DNA of 64,000 nt from Bacillota bacterium. GTDB lineage: Bacteria; Bacillota; Clostridia; Lachnospirales; Lachnospiraceae. Shown one piece after another: positions 26,848 to 36,021 of the stretch. A model generated the notes under the pieces. That model saw nothing but the letters and a program-made list of their open reading frames with translations, made no database searches and was not told the DNA's origin. Each line of letters starts with the position of its first letter. Position 1 is the stretch's first letter. Location of the stretch: assembly GCA_023392535.1 (NCBI GenBank), contig JAEVYY010000014.1:62001-126000 (forward strand), read 5' to 3'. A program made the position numbers and the translations under genes.

Positions 26848-26876
26848 AGGGGCACATTATTGTGCCTCTTTTTTTT
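26848..26876 (+). terminator. Terminator-like hairpin in the leader of the second MCP
   Basis: AGGGGCAC (26848-26855) pairs with GTGCCTCT (26862-26869), then eight T residues. It lies downstream of the MCP promoter and about 80 bases before the MCP start, so it would act as an attenuator there unless it belongs to the upstream gene. Confidence 0.75.
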
Positions 26877-26955
26877 GTTTTCTGAAAATACCATGCGTAA
26901 GAGGAAATCGGAAGGGAGGAAAAGCAATTTAAGACAATTGCTTAAAAGGAGACCT

Positions 26956-28764
26956 ATGAGATGGATGCAAATGAAAAAATCAATTGGAACTAGAAAAAAA
27001 AATATGGGTAATCAACTGCACGAGAAAGAGAAGCATTTGGCAGGTGCAGTTATGCTAAGTATCATAACGTTGGCAATATGTATGATGGTAGGACAGTTAA
27101 TCTCAGTTCTGCATATGAAGAAAATATATGAAACAGGAAATATGGTAATTCATACCTACGAACCAATCAATGCAAAATGGCTTGAAGTAGAAGTGAACTA
27201 TCAGGCTTTTCAGAAGAGCATGTATGCCTATTGTACTGCCCCTAGTGAAGTAGTCAGAAACTCAGTGCAAAATGATCTGAACGAAATTAATAATAAAATG
27301 AATTTAGTGCTTGATCAAATTGATCGTATGGATTCTGTTCTCTTAATAAATGAAAAATATAGTTCCGCAAAGAAAGAATTTACCAGTGCGTTTCAAGATT
27401 TTTCCACATCCTTACAAGAAGCAAAGGAGCAGGCAGATAAAAAAAATAAAAACGGTGCGCTTAGTACACTTTGGGTATATATAAGTGCTGATGCAAATCT
27501 ATTGGATCAGTCCATTCTAAATATTAGGGCTGGATTAGAAGAAGGCATTTCAGAGGCAGAAAATATACAGGAGCAGACCTATAAAAATACAATGAATATT
27601 ACAAAGGCATATGCCTTCATAATCGTTCTTGTTGTATTGTATAGTGTTACAAAAGTAATATTTGAGATTGCAAGGCCTTTAAAGAAAACGGCAAAGAACT
27701 TGAAAAAATATATTTCTGAAATAGAAGGTGGCAATGGAGATTTAAGTGTCAGGATTAAAATATTTACGAAGGACGAGATTGGAATCCTGGTTGGATATAT
27801 AAATCAATTTATTGGGATGCTACAGAATCTGTTATTGGAAATACAAAACGAAGATCGTAAACTTATCAAGAGTGTAGACGAGGTTACCTATGGCGCCGGA
27901 AAAATTCTGCTTGATCTGCAGGAATCATCGGAAAGTATTCAAACAATTTCTTCCGGAATGGAGGAAATAAATGCATCCATAGAAGCATTGTCACAAAATG
28001 TGGAATCTGTCTTAATAGCAGCAAAGAAAATGAAGAAAAATGCAGAAGAGGGTAGTGAATACGCAATTAATTTTAAAGCAAGGGCTGATCAGGTCAAAGG
28101 AGAAGCGATATCGAATAAAGAAAAAACAAATCTGACGATTTTGGAAATTGGTGATGTCCTGCGAGCATCTATCGAAAACAGTAGACAGGTCACTAAGATC
28201 GACCAGTTAACTACAGAAATATTGGAGATATCTTCAAAGACCAATTTATTAGCACTCAATGCTTCAATTGAAGCAGCCAGAGCAGGTGAAGCCGGAAGAG
28301 GATTTGCTGTGGTAGCAGAAGAAATAAGAGGATTAGCAGAAATAACAAAATCAACAGCAAATGATATTCAGGCTATTAGTAAAGGGGTACAAGGAACTGT
28401 TTTTGAATTACATAAAAATGCAGAGAAAATGATTTCTTATATAAATGAGTTCGTATTAAAGGATTACGAAAATTTTGTAGCAGCCAGTTTGGAATACGAT
28501 AAGGACGCAGATATATTTCAAGTGAAGATGGAATCCTTTGCTTTGGAAGCGATTTCTTTATCGGACATTTTAAATCATATATCGCGCGCTACGCTGGGAA
28601 TTAGTGCGAACGTGGATGAAAGCACCAGAAGGATAGAGGTAATATCCAATAAGTCAAATGATATACTTGACATCATGGAAGATATTAATCATAATGTAGA
28701 AGATAATCGAAAGATTGTACAGGAATTGGATTATTGTATCAAACGATTTAAAAAAATTAATTGA
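26956..28764 (+). CDS. Methyl-accepting chemotaxis protein
   Basis: About 602 residues. The frame is open back into the hairpin at 26860, but ATG 26956, four bases after AAGGAG, is the likely start; ATG 26965 is an alternative. TM1 about 27-50, an outer helical sensor (about 55-210), TM2 about 216-236, HAMP-like helices, and a signalling domain with the conserved tip SSKTNLLALNASIEAARAGE and GRGFAVVAEEIRGLAE. The region after the tip is longer and less regular than in the che-operon MCP, with an inserted 'YENFVAASLEYDKD' segment. Ligand unknown. It lies alone, remote from the che operon. The stop TGA forms part of the -35 of the infC promoter. Confidence 0.92.
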   Translation: MRWMQMKKSIGTRKKNMGNQLHEKEKHLAGAVMLSIITLAICMMVGQLISVLHMKKIYETGNMVIHTYEPINAKWLEVEVNYQAFQKSMYAYCTAPSEVVRNSVQNDLNEINNKMNLVLDQIDRMDSVLLINEKYSSAKKEFTSAFQDFSTSLQEAKEQADKKNKNGALSTLWVYISADANLLDQSILNIRAGLEEGISEAENIQEQTYKNTMNITKAYAFIIVLVVLYSVTKVIFEIARPLKKTAKNLKKYISEIEGGNGDLSVRIKIFTKDEIGILVGYINQFIGMLQNLLLEIQNEDRKLIKSVDEVTYGAGKILLDLQESSESIQTISSGMEEINASIEALSQNVESVLIAAKKMKKNAEEGSEYAINFKARADQVKGEAISNKEKTNLTILEIGDVLRASIENSRQVTKIDQLTTEILEISSKTNLLALNASIEAARAGEAGRGFAVVAEEIRGLAEITKSTANDIQAISKGVQGTVFELHKNAEKMISYINEFVLKDYENFVAASLEYDKDADIFQVKMESFALEAISLSDILNHISRATLGISANVDESTRRIEVISNKSNDILDIMEDINHNVEDNRKIVQELDYCIKRFKKIN

Positions 28765-28789
28765 CACTATTATAAAACTATGTTATTAT
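28761..28789 (+). promoter_or_regulatory. Promoter of the infC-rpmI-rplT operon
   Basis: Consensus TTGACA (28761-28766), 17-base spacer, TATTAT (28784-28789). It overlaps the stop codon of the MCP gene. Confidence 0.8.
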
Positions 28790-28805
28790 ACATTAGTGTG
28801 TAAAA

Positions 28806-28940
28806 CACAAACAAGTAGAGTATCCACTCTCACCCTACAGTATATAAACTGTTAGGAGTTAATAATTCAAAACTAAATGATTGTATCGATGATATGATTT
28901 GTAGGAATTATAGTGGATAGCTTGTCTATCCACTTTTTTA
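28806..28940 (+). promoter_or_regulatory. Attenuator leader of infC-rpmI-rplT (probably L20-responsive)
   Basis: TATCCACT (28821-28828) and CTATCCAC (28926-28933) both complement the strand AGTGGATAG (28912-28920). The second pairing makes a terminator with a following T run; the first would prevent it. Between them lies a hairpin CCTACAGT/ACTGTTAGG. Firmicute infC operons are known to be controlled by ribosomal protein L20 binding such leaders; that this one binds L20 is inference. Confidence 0.7.
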
Positions 28941-29033
28941 TATAATAGGATATTACTTGCAGACCTACTATATAAAAAAACTATGTTGCAGGTGATTTTG
29001 TTTACCATTTTTATCTTATGGAGGTATAAAACT

Positions 29034-29540
29034 ATTAGCGATTTAATGATTAACGAGCAGATAAGAGACAAGGAAGTACGTGTGGTAGGAGAGGACGGAG
29101 AGCAATTAGGTGTTATGTCCGTAAGAGATGCTATGAACATGGCAGAAGAAAAGGGGTTGGACTTAGTAAAAATTGCACCTACAGCAAAGCCACCTGTTTG
29201 TAAAATTGTAGATTATGGTAAATTCAAGTATGAACAGTTAAGAAAAGAAAAAGAAGCAAAGAAAAAGCAAAGAGTCATTGATGTAAAAGAAATTCGTTTA
29301 TCACCGAATATTGATACCAATGATTTGAATACGAAAATAAATGCTGCAAGAAAGTTCATAACAAAGGGTGACAAGGTTAAAATAACACTTCGATTCCGTG
29401 GACGTGAGATGGCTCACATGGGAAGCAGTAAACATATTCTTGATGATTTTGCAGAAAAATTATCAGATATTGCAACAATTGAAAAGGCACCTAAGATCGA
29501 AGGCAGAAGTATGACAATGTTTTTAACTGAAAAACGATAA
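29034..29540 (+). CDS. infC: Translation initiation factor IF-3 (ATT start)
   Basis: 168 residues. The N-terminal domain begins ISDLMINEQIRDKEVRVVG, with a Lys-rich linker about 75-90 and the C-terminal ribosome-binding domain (RFRGREMAHMGSSKHIL). The family's N-terminus aligns with the ATT at 29034, nine bases after GGAGG (29020-29024); no ATG or GTG fits. A rare ATT/ATA start is the known device by which IF-3 limits its own translation. An upstream ATG at 28983 in the same frame has no ribosome site and would precede the real start by 17 codons. First gene of the operon. Confidence 0.9.
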   Translation: MSDLMINEQIRDKEVRVVGEDGEQLGVMSVRDAMNMAEEKGLDLVKIAPTAKPPVCKIVDYGKFKYEQLRKEKEAKKKQRVIDVKEIRLSPNIDTNDLNTKINAARKFITKGDKVKITLRFRGREMAHMGSSKHILDDFAEKLSDIATIEKAPKIEGRSMTMFLTEKR

Positions 29541-29619
29541 GTTACAGTTAAAATAGATAATATTAGTACGAGAGATGATTTTCATCTTATCATGTATGGA
29601 TAATAGGAGGATTAATAAT

Positions 29620-29817
29620 ATGCCAAAAATTAAAACTAACAGATCAGCAGCAAAACGTTTTAAAGTTACAGGAACAGGAAAACTGAAAAGAAACAAAGCT
29701 TACAAACGACATATCTTAACTAAGAAATCTCCGAAGACTAAGAGAACTCTTAGAAAAGCAGTTATGACAGATGCTACAAATGTTAAGAATATGAAAAAGA
29801 TATTACCATATTTATAA
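29620..29817 (+). CDS. rpmI: 50S ribosomal protein L35
   Basis: 65 residues beginning MPKIKTNRSAAKRFKVTGTGKLKR, the L35 signature, basic throughout. ATG 29620 has AGGAGG about nine bases upstream. Lies between infC and rplT, the standard order. Confidence 0.97.
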   Translation: MPKIKTNRSAAKRFKVTGTGKLKRNKAYKRHILTKKSPKTKRTLRKAVMTDATNVKNMKKILPYL

Positions 29818-29838
29818 GGTGTAAGGAGGAGAAGAACA

Positions 29839-30195
29839 ATGGCAAGAATTAAAGGCGGTTTAAACGCAAGGAAAAAACATAATAGAATCTTAAAACTTGC
29901 AAAAGGTTATAGAGGAGCAAGATCAAAACAATATAGAGTAGCAAAACAATCTGTCATGAGAGCGCTTACATCTTCTTATGCTGGTAGAAAAGAAAGAAAA
30001 CGTCAATTTAGACAATTATGGATTGCACGTATCAATGCAGCAGCCAGAATGAACGGTTTAACCTATAGCAGATTTATGTACGGTTTAAAATTAGCAGAAA
30101 TTGATATTAACAGAAAAATGTTAGCAGAAATGGCTGTTAATGATGCTACAGGATTTACCGCTTTAGCAGAAGTAGCAAAAAGTAAAATTGCATAA
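29839..30195 (+). CDS. rplT: 50S ribosomal protein L20
   Basis: 118 residues, MARIKGGLNARKKHNRILKLAKGYRGARSKQYR, the normal length. L20 is an assembly protein of the large subunit and the likely feedback regulator of this operon. AAGGAGG precedes the ATG. Confidence 0.97.
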   Translation: MARIKGGLNARKKHNRILKLAKGYRGARSKQYRVAKQSVMRALTSSYAGRKERKRQFRQLWIARINAAARMNGLTYSRFMYGLKLAEIDINRKMLAEMAVNDATGFTALAEVAKSKIA

Positions 30196-30212
30196 TTTAA
30201 TTCAATCTTTAT

Positions 30213-30246
30213 AAATTCTTGGAAGTTTTCTTCCAAGAATTTTTTG
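30213..30246 (+). terminator. Terminator of the infC operon
   Basis: 13-bp stem AAATTCTTGGAAG (30213-30225) with its complement 30230-30242, followed by T residues. Confidence 0.92.
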
Positions 30247-30415
30247 ATATACCTATTATAAAATAGTAAAGTTTGAGTAAAATACGACAGGGATTAAAAA
30301 AAATCAGTAAATATCATTGGCATATGTGTAGAGATGATGTAATATAGTAATACTATAACCAAATAGAAGAACCGAAGGAATAAGATTGAACTACGTATAC
30401 TAAGAGGAGTCGAAA

Positions 30416-31861
30416 ATGAGCGTTTTAGACAATATAGAGCCCAAGGAAGTTTTTTACTATTTTGAGGAAATATGCAACATACCTCATGGTTCTTATAATG
30501 AAAAACAGCTTAGCGATTTTTGCGTTACCTTTGCTGAGAAACATGGATTAGAAGTGATTCAGGATGATCTTAATAATATAATTATACGAAAAGAAGCTAC
30601 GAAAGGATATGAAGAACTTCCGACAATTATAATTCAGGGACATCTTGACATGGTCTGTGAAAAAGATGAAAATTGTAATATCGATTTTGAAAAGGATGGA
30701 CTTCGATTAAAAATTGACGGAGATTATATAAAAGCAGAAGGAACTACTCTTGGAGGAGACGATGGAATTGCAATTGCATACGCGCTTGCTATACTTGCTT
30801 CGGATACGCTTAAGCATCCTTCGATAGAAGCTATTTTTACAGTATCAGAAGAGGTAGGCATGTTAGGTGCGGCTGGAATTGACTTATCGGTTGTAAAAGG
30901 CAGGAAAGTATTGAACATTGATGCAGAAGAAGAAGGTGTATTTCTGACAAGCTGCGCGGGTGGAAGCAGGATAGAGTGCAATATTCCAGTAGCATATGAA
31001 GAAAAAGTTGGGCGAAAAATAGAAATCGGATTATCTGGATTGAGAGGTGGTCACTCCGGAACAGAAATACAAAGAGGACGTGCAAATGCAAATATATTAC
31101 TTGGACGTTTCCTGATGGAACTTGATAAACAGATTGCTTATGATCTGGTATCGATTCGTGGTGGATGCAAGGACAATGTAATTCCAGTAGAGAGCAGGGC
31201 CGTTATACTATTGCAAGAGGAACACATACCTCCTTTCGACAGGATTATGCAAAAGTGTCAAGCAACCTATCGGAATGAATTTTCTGTAGCAGATCCGGAT
31301 ATTCTGTTACAGGCAAATTTTATGACATATGGTAAAAATATGGTATTGGTACAGGAAAGTAAAAGCCATGTCATTATGGCACTGAATGCGTTTCCAAATG
31401 GAATACAGAGTATGAGCAGGCATATGCAGGGACTTGTTGAAACGTCATTGAATTTGGGGATTCTCAGAACAGAAGATAAGAAAATTATAGTTACTATTTT
31501 AGTCAGAAGCTCGGTAGGTTCAGCAAAAGAGTATTTAGTTCAAAAGATCGGATATATAACACACTATTTAGGCGGAAAAGCAGAGGTAAAAAGTGAATAT
31601 CCAGCATGGGAATATAAAGAAAAATCAAAATTAAGAGAGGATATGACTCTTATCTATCAGCAAATGTATGGAAGAAAGCCTAGAATGGAAGCGATTCATG
31701 CTGGATTGGAATGTGGTCTGTTATCGGGTAAGATAAAAGAAATGGATTGTGTTTCTTTTGGTCCTGATATCAAAGATATTCATACGACAAAAGAACAGCT
31801 AAGCATATCATCTACAAAACGTATTTGGGAGTTCCTTGTTAAAGTAATTGCATGCAAGTAG
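30416..31861 (+). CDS. pepD: Aminoacyl-histidine dipeptidase (PepD, M20 family)
   Basis: 481 residues. M20 metal motifs: IQGHLDMVCEKD, GTTLGGDDGIAIA and SEEVGMLGA, with GLRGGHSG in the lid domain and GPDIKDIHT near the C-terminus. This is the layout of PepD-type cytosolic dipeptidases that split Xaa-His and other dipeptides. GAGGAG precedes the ATG. The length is normal (about 480-490). Confidence 0.93.
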   Translation: MSVLDNIEPKEVFYYFEEICNIPHGSYNEKQLSDFCVTFAEKHGLEVIQDDLNNIIIRKEATKGYEELPTIIIQGHLDMVCEKDENCNIDFEKDGLRLKIDGDYIKAEGTTLGGDDGIAIAYALAILASDTLKHPSIEAIFTVSEEVGMLGAAGIDLSVVKGRKVLNIDAEEEGVFLTSCAGGSRIECNIPVAYEEKVGRKIEIGLSGLRGGHSGTEIQRGRANANILLGRFLMELDKQIAYDLVSIRGGCKDNVIPVESRAVILLQEEHIPPFDRIMQKCQATYRNEFSVADPDILLQANFMTYGKNMVLVQESKSHVIMALNAFPNGIQSMSRHMQGLVETSLNLGILRTEDKKIIVTILVRSSVGSAKEYLVQKIGYITHYLGGKAEVKSEYPAWEYKEKSKLREDMTLIYQQMYGRKPRMEAIHAGLECGLLSGKIKEMDCVSFGPDIKDIHTTKEQLSISSTKRIWEFLVKVIACK

Positions 31862-31920
31862 CTAAGAACAAAAGCGTAAAAAGGCAACGGCCTTCTCAAG
31901 TACCAGATACTTTCGGGGGA

Positions 31921-33387
31921 ATGAGTATGGGGAAAAATAAAAGGGGCAGTAAGCAGATAAATACCTGCATATTATTAACTGCCATGGTGATTACGGGTAT
32001 TGGACGTTATAAAATGCCTATGATCTATGCGGAAGAGGAAGAGAAACAAATTATTCTCAGTGAAGAAGAACAGGCATATATAAGAGAAAAAAATACGATT
32101 AAGATAGGAGTATATGCAAACGATTATCCAATGTCGACATTAGAGAAAAAATCAGGTGAAATGGCAGGGATCATTGTTGAAGTTCTGAACTTATTGCAGT
32201 GTACAAGCGGTATCACATTTGATATTATACCAATCGAAGAAAATGTCGAACCCACAAAATTATTGAACACAAGAGAATATGATTTTATTGCAGGGGTTCC
32301 TTATTCAAAAATATATATTTCTGATAAAAAAGTCAGAATGACAGTACCATTTGCAACACAGGAAGTGGTCGCGGTTGGGAAGAAAGGAAAGCAGTATAAA
32401 AGTAATGATGAACTGAAAATTGCGATTCCCAGAATGTACTATACCTTGGCTGAGAGTATTAAACAGCATTTCCCCAATTGTCACATTTTTGTGTATCCGG
32501 ATAATAATGCCTGTATGGAAGCAGTAGTTTATCAAAAAGCAGATGTGATGCTGCAAAATTCATATGTGGTAAATTATTTATTACAAAAACCTTTTTTTGA
32601 ATCTTTAGAAATTGTACCCACATATTCCTTTCATGCGGATATGCGAATTGCGGGTATGCAGTCAATGGATTCAAATCTTTATTCGATTATGAATAAAGCG
32701 ATTGCGACATTGAATAAAGATGATATTAACCAGATTGTTATTGATTATACCATTGCGAATCCCTATCAGCTGGAGTTTAGCGACTGGGTATATAAGTATG
32801 CGGAATCAATTTGTGCCATAGGGGTATTGATTGCAATTTGTATCATTATTGCTTTTGAAGCATACCGTGAGCGCAAAGTGCACAGACAAAAAGAACAACA
32901 ATTAAAATATCAGTCGGAAATTGATGCTATGACAGGTTTGTATAATAAAGTCACCATCGAATATCTGTGTGAACATACAATTAACGAGAATAAAACAAAA
33001 GAATATTGCTTTTTTGTGATAGATATTGATAATTTTAAACAAATTAATGATACTCATGGACATCAGTTAGGTGATGATGTATTGTGTGTGATAGCAGAAG
33101 AATTAAAAAGAATTTTTAAGGGCGATAATCTTGTTGGTCGCATAGGCGGAGATGAATTTGCTGCATTATTCAATATAACGGACAATAAAAGATCGTCAGA
33201 AGAAATAGCATCCCTTCTTTGTGAAAATATTCACGCATTACAGGGTACGGTACCGTTATCCTGCAGCATAGGGATGGCAAAAGTTCCTGAAGATGGTGTA
33301 TTATTTTCCGAGCTGTTCCAAAAAGCTGATATGGCACTATACGAAGTCAAAAAGAATGGCAAGGATGGTTTTAAAATATGTACGTAG
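31921..33387 (+). CDS. Diguanylate cyclase with periplasmic SBP-type sensor domain
   Basis: About 488 residues; ATG 31921 after CGGGGGA is the better start, though the frame is open from ATG 31852 inside the end of pepD. N-terminal membrane segment with signal-like stretch, an SBP_bac_3-type domain (about 45-290: IKIGVYANDYPMSTLEKKSGEMAG...), a TM helix about 300-320, then a GGDEF domain (about 340-485) with the intact RIGGDEFAALF and DIDNFKQINDTHGH motifs. It would make c-di-GMP on sensing a small ligand outside. The inhibitory RxxD site reads KGDN here, so product inhibition is probably lost. Confidence 0.85.
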   Translation: MSMGKNKRGSKQINTCILLTAMVITGIGRYKMPMIYAEEEEKQIILSEEEQAYIREKNTIKIGVYANDYPMSTLEKKSGEMAGIIVEVLNLLQCTSGITFDIIPIEENVEPTKLLNTREYDFIAGVPYSKIYISDKKVRMTVPFATQEVVAVGKKGKQYKSNDELKIAIPRMYYTLAESIKQHFPNCHIFVYPDNNACMEAVVYQKADVMLQNSYVVNYLLQKPFFESLEIVPTYSFHADMRIAGMQSMDSNLYSIMNKAIATLNKDDINQIVIDYTIANPYQLEFSDWVYKYAESICAIGVLIAICIIIAFEAYRERKVHRQKEQQLKYQSEIDAMTGLYNKVTIEYLCEHTINENKTKEYCFFVIDIDNFKQINDTHGHQLGDDVLCVIAEELKRIFKGDNLVGRIGGDEFAALFNITDNKRSSEEIASLLCENIHALQGTVPLSCSIGMAKVPEDGVLFSELFQKADMALYEVKKNGKDGFKICT

Positions 33388-33411
33388 GTAGAATCTGTTG
33401 AAGAGGTAAGT

Positions 33412-33903
33412 ATGGCAAAAGAAATAGAGTTAAAAACAAATGCAATGCGATTATTAGATAGGCAACAAATTACCTATGCGGTACATACCTATAAGTGTGC
33501 GGAATTTAATGATGGAATTACCACGGCGGATATGCTTTTACTGCCTCATGAAATTACGTATAAGACTTTAGTTACCATAGGAAAAAGTAAGGATTATTAT
33601 ATCTTTGTTATCCCAATAGAGAAAGAAATCGATTTAAAAAAAGCTGCAAGAGTGGCTGATGAAAAAGCAATTGCTATGGTTCCTGTAAAAGAGATCAATT
33701 CCATTACGGGCTACATTCGTGGTGGATGTACAGCAATTGGAATGAAAAAGCAATATCTGACATTTGTAGATAAATCCTGTGAGATTCTGAAACGAATCGT
33801 TGTCAGTGGAGGGAAGTTGGGTGTGCAGTTGGAATTGAATGTCGAAGATTATTTAACGGCAAGTAAAGGGAAATTAGCAGATGTATGTAAGGACAGTGAA
33901 TGA
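33412..33903 (+). CDS. ybaK: YbaK/EbsC-family aminoacyl-tRNA deacylase
   Basis: 163 residues with the YbaK fold: AMRLLDRQQITY, KTLVTIGK, the Lys-rich strand KKAARVADEKAIAMVP and GYIRGGCTAIGMKKQY. Members hydrolyse Cys-tRNA-Pro and related mischarged tRNAs. Overlaps the next gene by 23 bp. GAAGAGG precedes the ATG. Confidence 0.88.
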   Translation: MAKEIELKTNAMRLLDRQQITYAVHTYKCAEFNDGITTADMLLLPHEITYKTLVTIGKSKDYYIFVIPIEKEIDLKKAARVADEKAIAMVPVKEINSITGYIRGGCTAIGMKKQYLTFVDKSCEILKRIVVSGGKLGVQLELNVEDYLTASKGKLADVCKDSE

Positions 33904-34501
33904 GAATCAGTTTGAGATGCAATATGATGCAGGAACCATTCTATGCAATGTAAAAAAGAGCAATCGAAAATCATATGCCTTGGTGGTTGAGCAAGGCGGT
34001 AAGGTAACGATAAAGGCTCCGAGCAAACCCTCTGTACTATTTATGAAACAGATATTATTAAAAAAAGAAAAATGGATTCTGCTGAAGTATAAAAAACAAT
34101 GCGAAATGGAGTCTCAAATAAAAAAATGCGAAATGACGGAACAGCAAAAAAAGTCATTGGAGGATAGGTATCGTAAGGCTGCAAAAGAATACATTCCAAA
34201 ACGTGTTGCATTTTATCAGTCATTTTTAGAGGAAAAATATAAACGAATTACCATTCGGGATCAAAAAACAAGGTGGGGAAGTTGTAGTAGCAAGGGCACA
34301 CTTTCGTTTAATTGGAGATTGATGTTGGCACCACCAGTGGTATTGGATTATGTAGTGGTACATGAGCTATGCCATTTAAAGCATATGAATCATTCAAAGA
34401 TATTTTGGCAGACAGTAGAAGAAATTATGCCAGACTATGATGAGCATCGGGAATGGTTAAAGGAAAATGGAAATATATTGAAATGTGAAATACTGTTATA
34501 A
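33881..34501 (+). CDS. YgjP-like zinc metallopeptidase
   Basis: 206 residues. YgjP-type (WLM/DUF45) protein with KTRWGSCSSKGTLSFNWRLM and the zinc motif HELCHLKHMNHSKIFW followed by the distal acidic motif. A predicted helical, Lys-rich N-terminal half precedes the catalytic domain. Its start lies within the ybaK gene, so they are co-translated. The substrate is unknown; relatives are thought to act on proteins. Confidence 0.85.
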   Translation: MYVRTVNENQFEMQYDAGTILCNVKKSNRKSYALVVEQGGKVTIKAPSKPSVLFMKQILLKKEKWILLKYKKQCEMESQIKKCEMTEQQKKSLEDRYRKAAKEYIPKRVAFYQSFLEEKYKRITIRDQKTRWGSCSSKGTLSFNWRLMLAPPVVLDYVVVHELCHLKHMNHSKIFWQTVEEIMPDYDEHREWLKENGNILKCEILL

Positions 34502-34504
34502 CAT

Positions 34505-34540
34505 AAAAAATAACCTTTATGACGGTAAAGGTTATTTTTT
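34505..34540. terminator. Bidirectional terminator
   Basis: 14-bp stem AAAAAATAACCTTT with AAAGGTTATTTTTT, between the convergent metallopeptidase and rpsT genes. Confidence 0.9.
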
Positions 34541-34582
34541 ATTTCTATTTATGACAAGTGAAATCGTGTAACCATTCTGTTA

Positions 34583-34846
34583 TTAAGCCATCTGATTTAC
34601 AGATTTGGACAAACGAGAAATTTTTCTGGATGAAGTATTTTTGTGATATACACCCTTGCTGGTAGCTTTATCAATAGCGGAAGTAGCATTTAACAATGCA
34701 ACTTTAGCAACTTCTTTATCGTTTGATGCAACAGCAGCGTATACTTTCTTGATTTCCGTTTTAACACCTGATTTAATCGCCTTGTTTCTTTCTGTTTTAG
34801 TTCTGTTTACTAAAATTCTTTTTTTTGCAGATTTGATATTTGCCAA
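34583..34846 (-). CDS. rpsT: 30S ribosomal protein S20 (TTG start)
   Basis: 87 residues starting at TTG 34846 (ANIKSAKKRILVNRTK), eight bases after AGGAGG on the reverse strand; the in-frame GTG at 34855 lies in that ribosome site, so TTG is the start. Divergent from gpr, an arrangement also found in Bacillus. Confidence 0.95.
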   Translation of the reverse strand: MANIKSAKKRILVNRTKTERNKAIKSGVKTEIKKVYAAVASNDKEVAKVALLNATSAIDKATSKGVYHKNTSSRKISRLSKSVNQMA

Positions 34847-35035
34847 GACCCGCACCTCCTATTTTATAAAAAATATTATATTAACTGTTTGAGTATGTAG
34901 CATTAATTCCGGACACGGACGTATCAATGTACACATATGCTTTATAGTTTAATTGAAGTTATTCTTTCTGTCAATACATATTTCCTATGTTTTTGTAAAA
35001 AATAACAGTAAAGTTGAGAAAGGAAATAGATAGAT

Positions 35036-35950
35036 ATGAGTCACTTTCAAGTAAGAACCGATTTAGCACTGGAAGCACACGAAAATATAGCAGAAGAGGC
35101 ACAAGAGCTCCGAGGCGTTTCGATAGAGGAGTGGGACCAAAAAGAGATTGATGTTCATGTGACAAAAGTAGTCATCGAAACTAAAAATGGGGCGAAAAAG
35201 ATGGGAAAACCCATAGGAACGTATATCACATTAGAGGCCCCCGGCATGTTGGAGGCTGATGATGATTATCATCGTGAAATATCGGAGGAGCTCGCAAAAA
35301 ATTTGGAAGATGTGATTCCAAATCTGAATCAGGAACAATCTATTTTAATTGTGGGTCTGGGAAATCAGGACGTGACAGCAGATGCGCTTGGACCAAATGT
35401 AGTAGATAATTTATATATAACAAGGCACGTAGTAAAAGAATATGGAAAAGCGGCATATAACCGGGAGCATGTTCATATGATCAGCAGTATTATTCCGGGA
35501 GTCATGGCAAAAACAGGTATGGAGAGCGCAGAAATCATCAAAGGAGTCGTTAACGAGACCAATCCAGATACCGTTGTTGTTATTGATGCTTTGGCAGCAA
35601 GAAGTACGAAGAGGCTGAACAGGACGATTCAAATCACCAACACGGGAATTCATCCGGGCTCTGGGGTTGGCAATCACAGAAATGCACTTACTGAAGAAAG
35701 TTTGGGCGTACCTGTCATAGCAATTGGAGTTCCAACGGTAGTAGATGCAGCTACCATTGTAAATGATGCAATGGAAAAAACGATGGAACAACTAAAAAAT
35801 CAAAATATTACTCCGGAAGATGATCTACCGAAAGTCATGTCGGAATTAAATAACATGTATGTAACGTGTAAAGATATTGATGAAACAATCAAAAGATTAA
35901 GTTTTACAATATCCGAAGCGCTTAATATTGCATTTGATAAATTAGAATAA
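35036..35950 (+). CDS. gpr: Germination protease Gpr (zymogen)
   Basis: 304 residues. N-terminal propeptide with the VRTDLALEAHE autoprocessing site, VGLGNQDVTADALGP, IIPGVMAKTGMESAE and GIHPGSGVGNHRNAL. It is made in the forespore and degrades small acid-soluble spore proteins at germination. Full-length. First gene of a gpr-spoIIP pair as in Bacillus. Confidence 0.96.
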   Translation: MSHFQVRTDLALEAHENIAEEAQELRGVSIEEWDQKEIDVHVTKVVIETKNGAKKMGKPIGTYITLEAPGMLEADDDYHREISEELAKNLEDVIPNLNQEQSILIVGLGNQDVTADALGPNVVDNLYITRHVVKEYGKAAYNREHVHMISSIIPGVMAKTGMESAEIIKGVVNETNPDTVVVIDALAARSTKRLNRTIQITNTGIHPGSGVGNHRNALTEESLGVPVIAIGVPTVVDAATIVNDAMEKTMEQLKNQNITPEDDLPKVMSELNNMYVTCKDIDETIKRLSFTISEALNIAFDKLE

Positions 35951-36021
35951 GGAGATTGCATCGCGCATATACTTGTCTGTAAAGCAAAGATGACCAAAAA
36001 ACCTATGAAGGAGGTCTCGGA

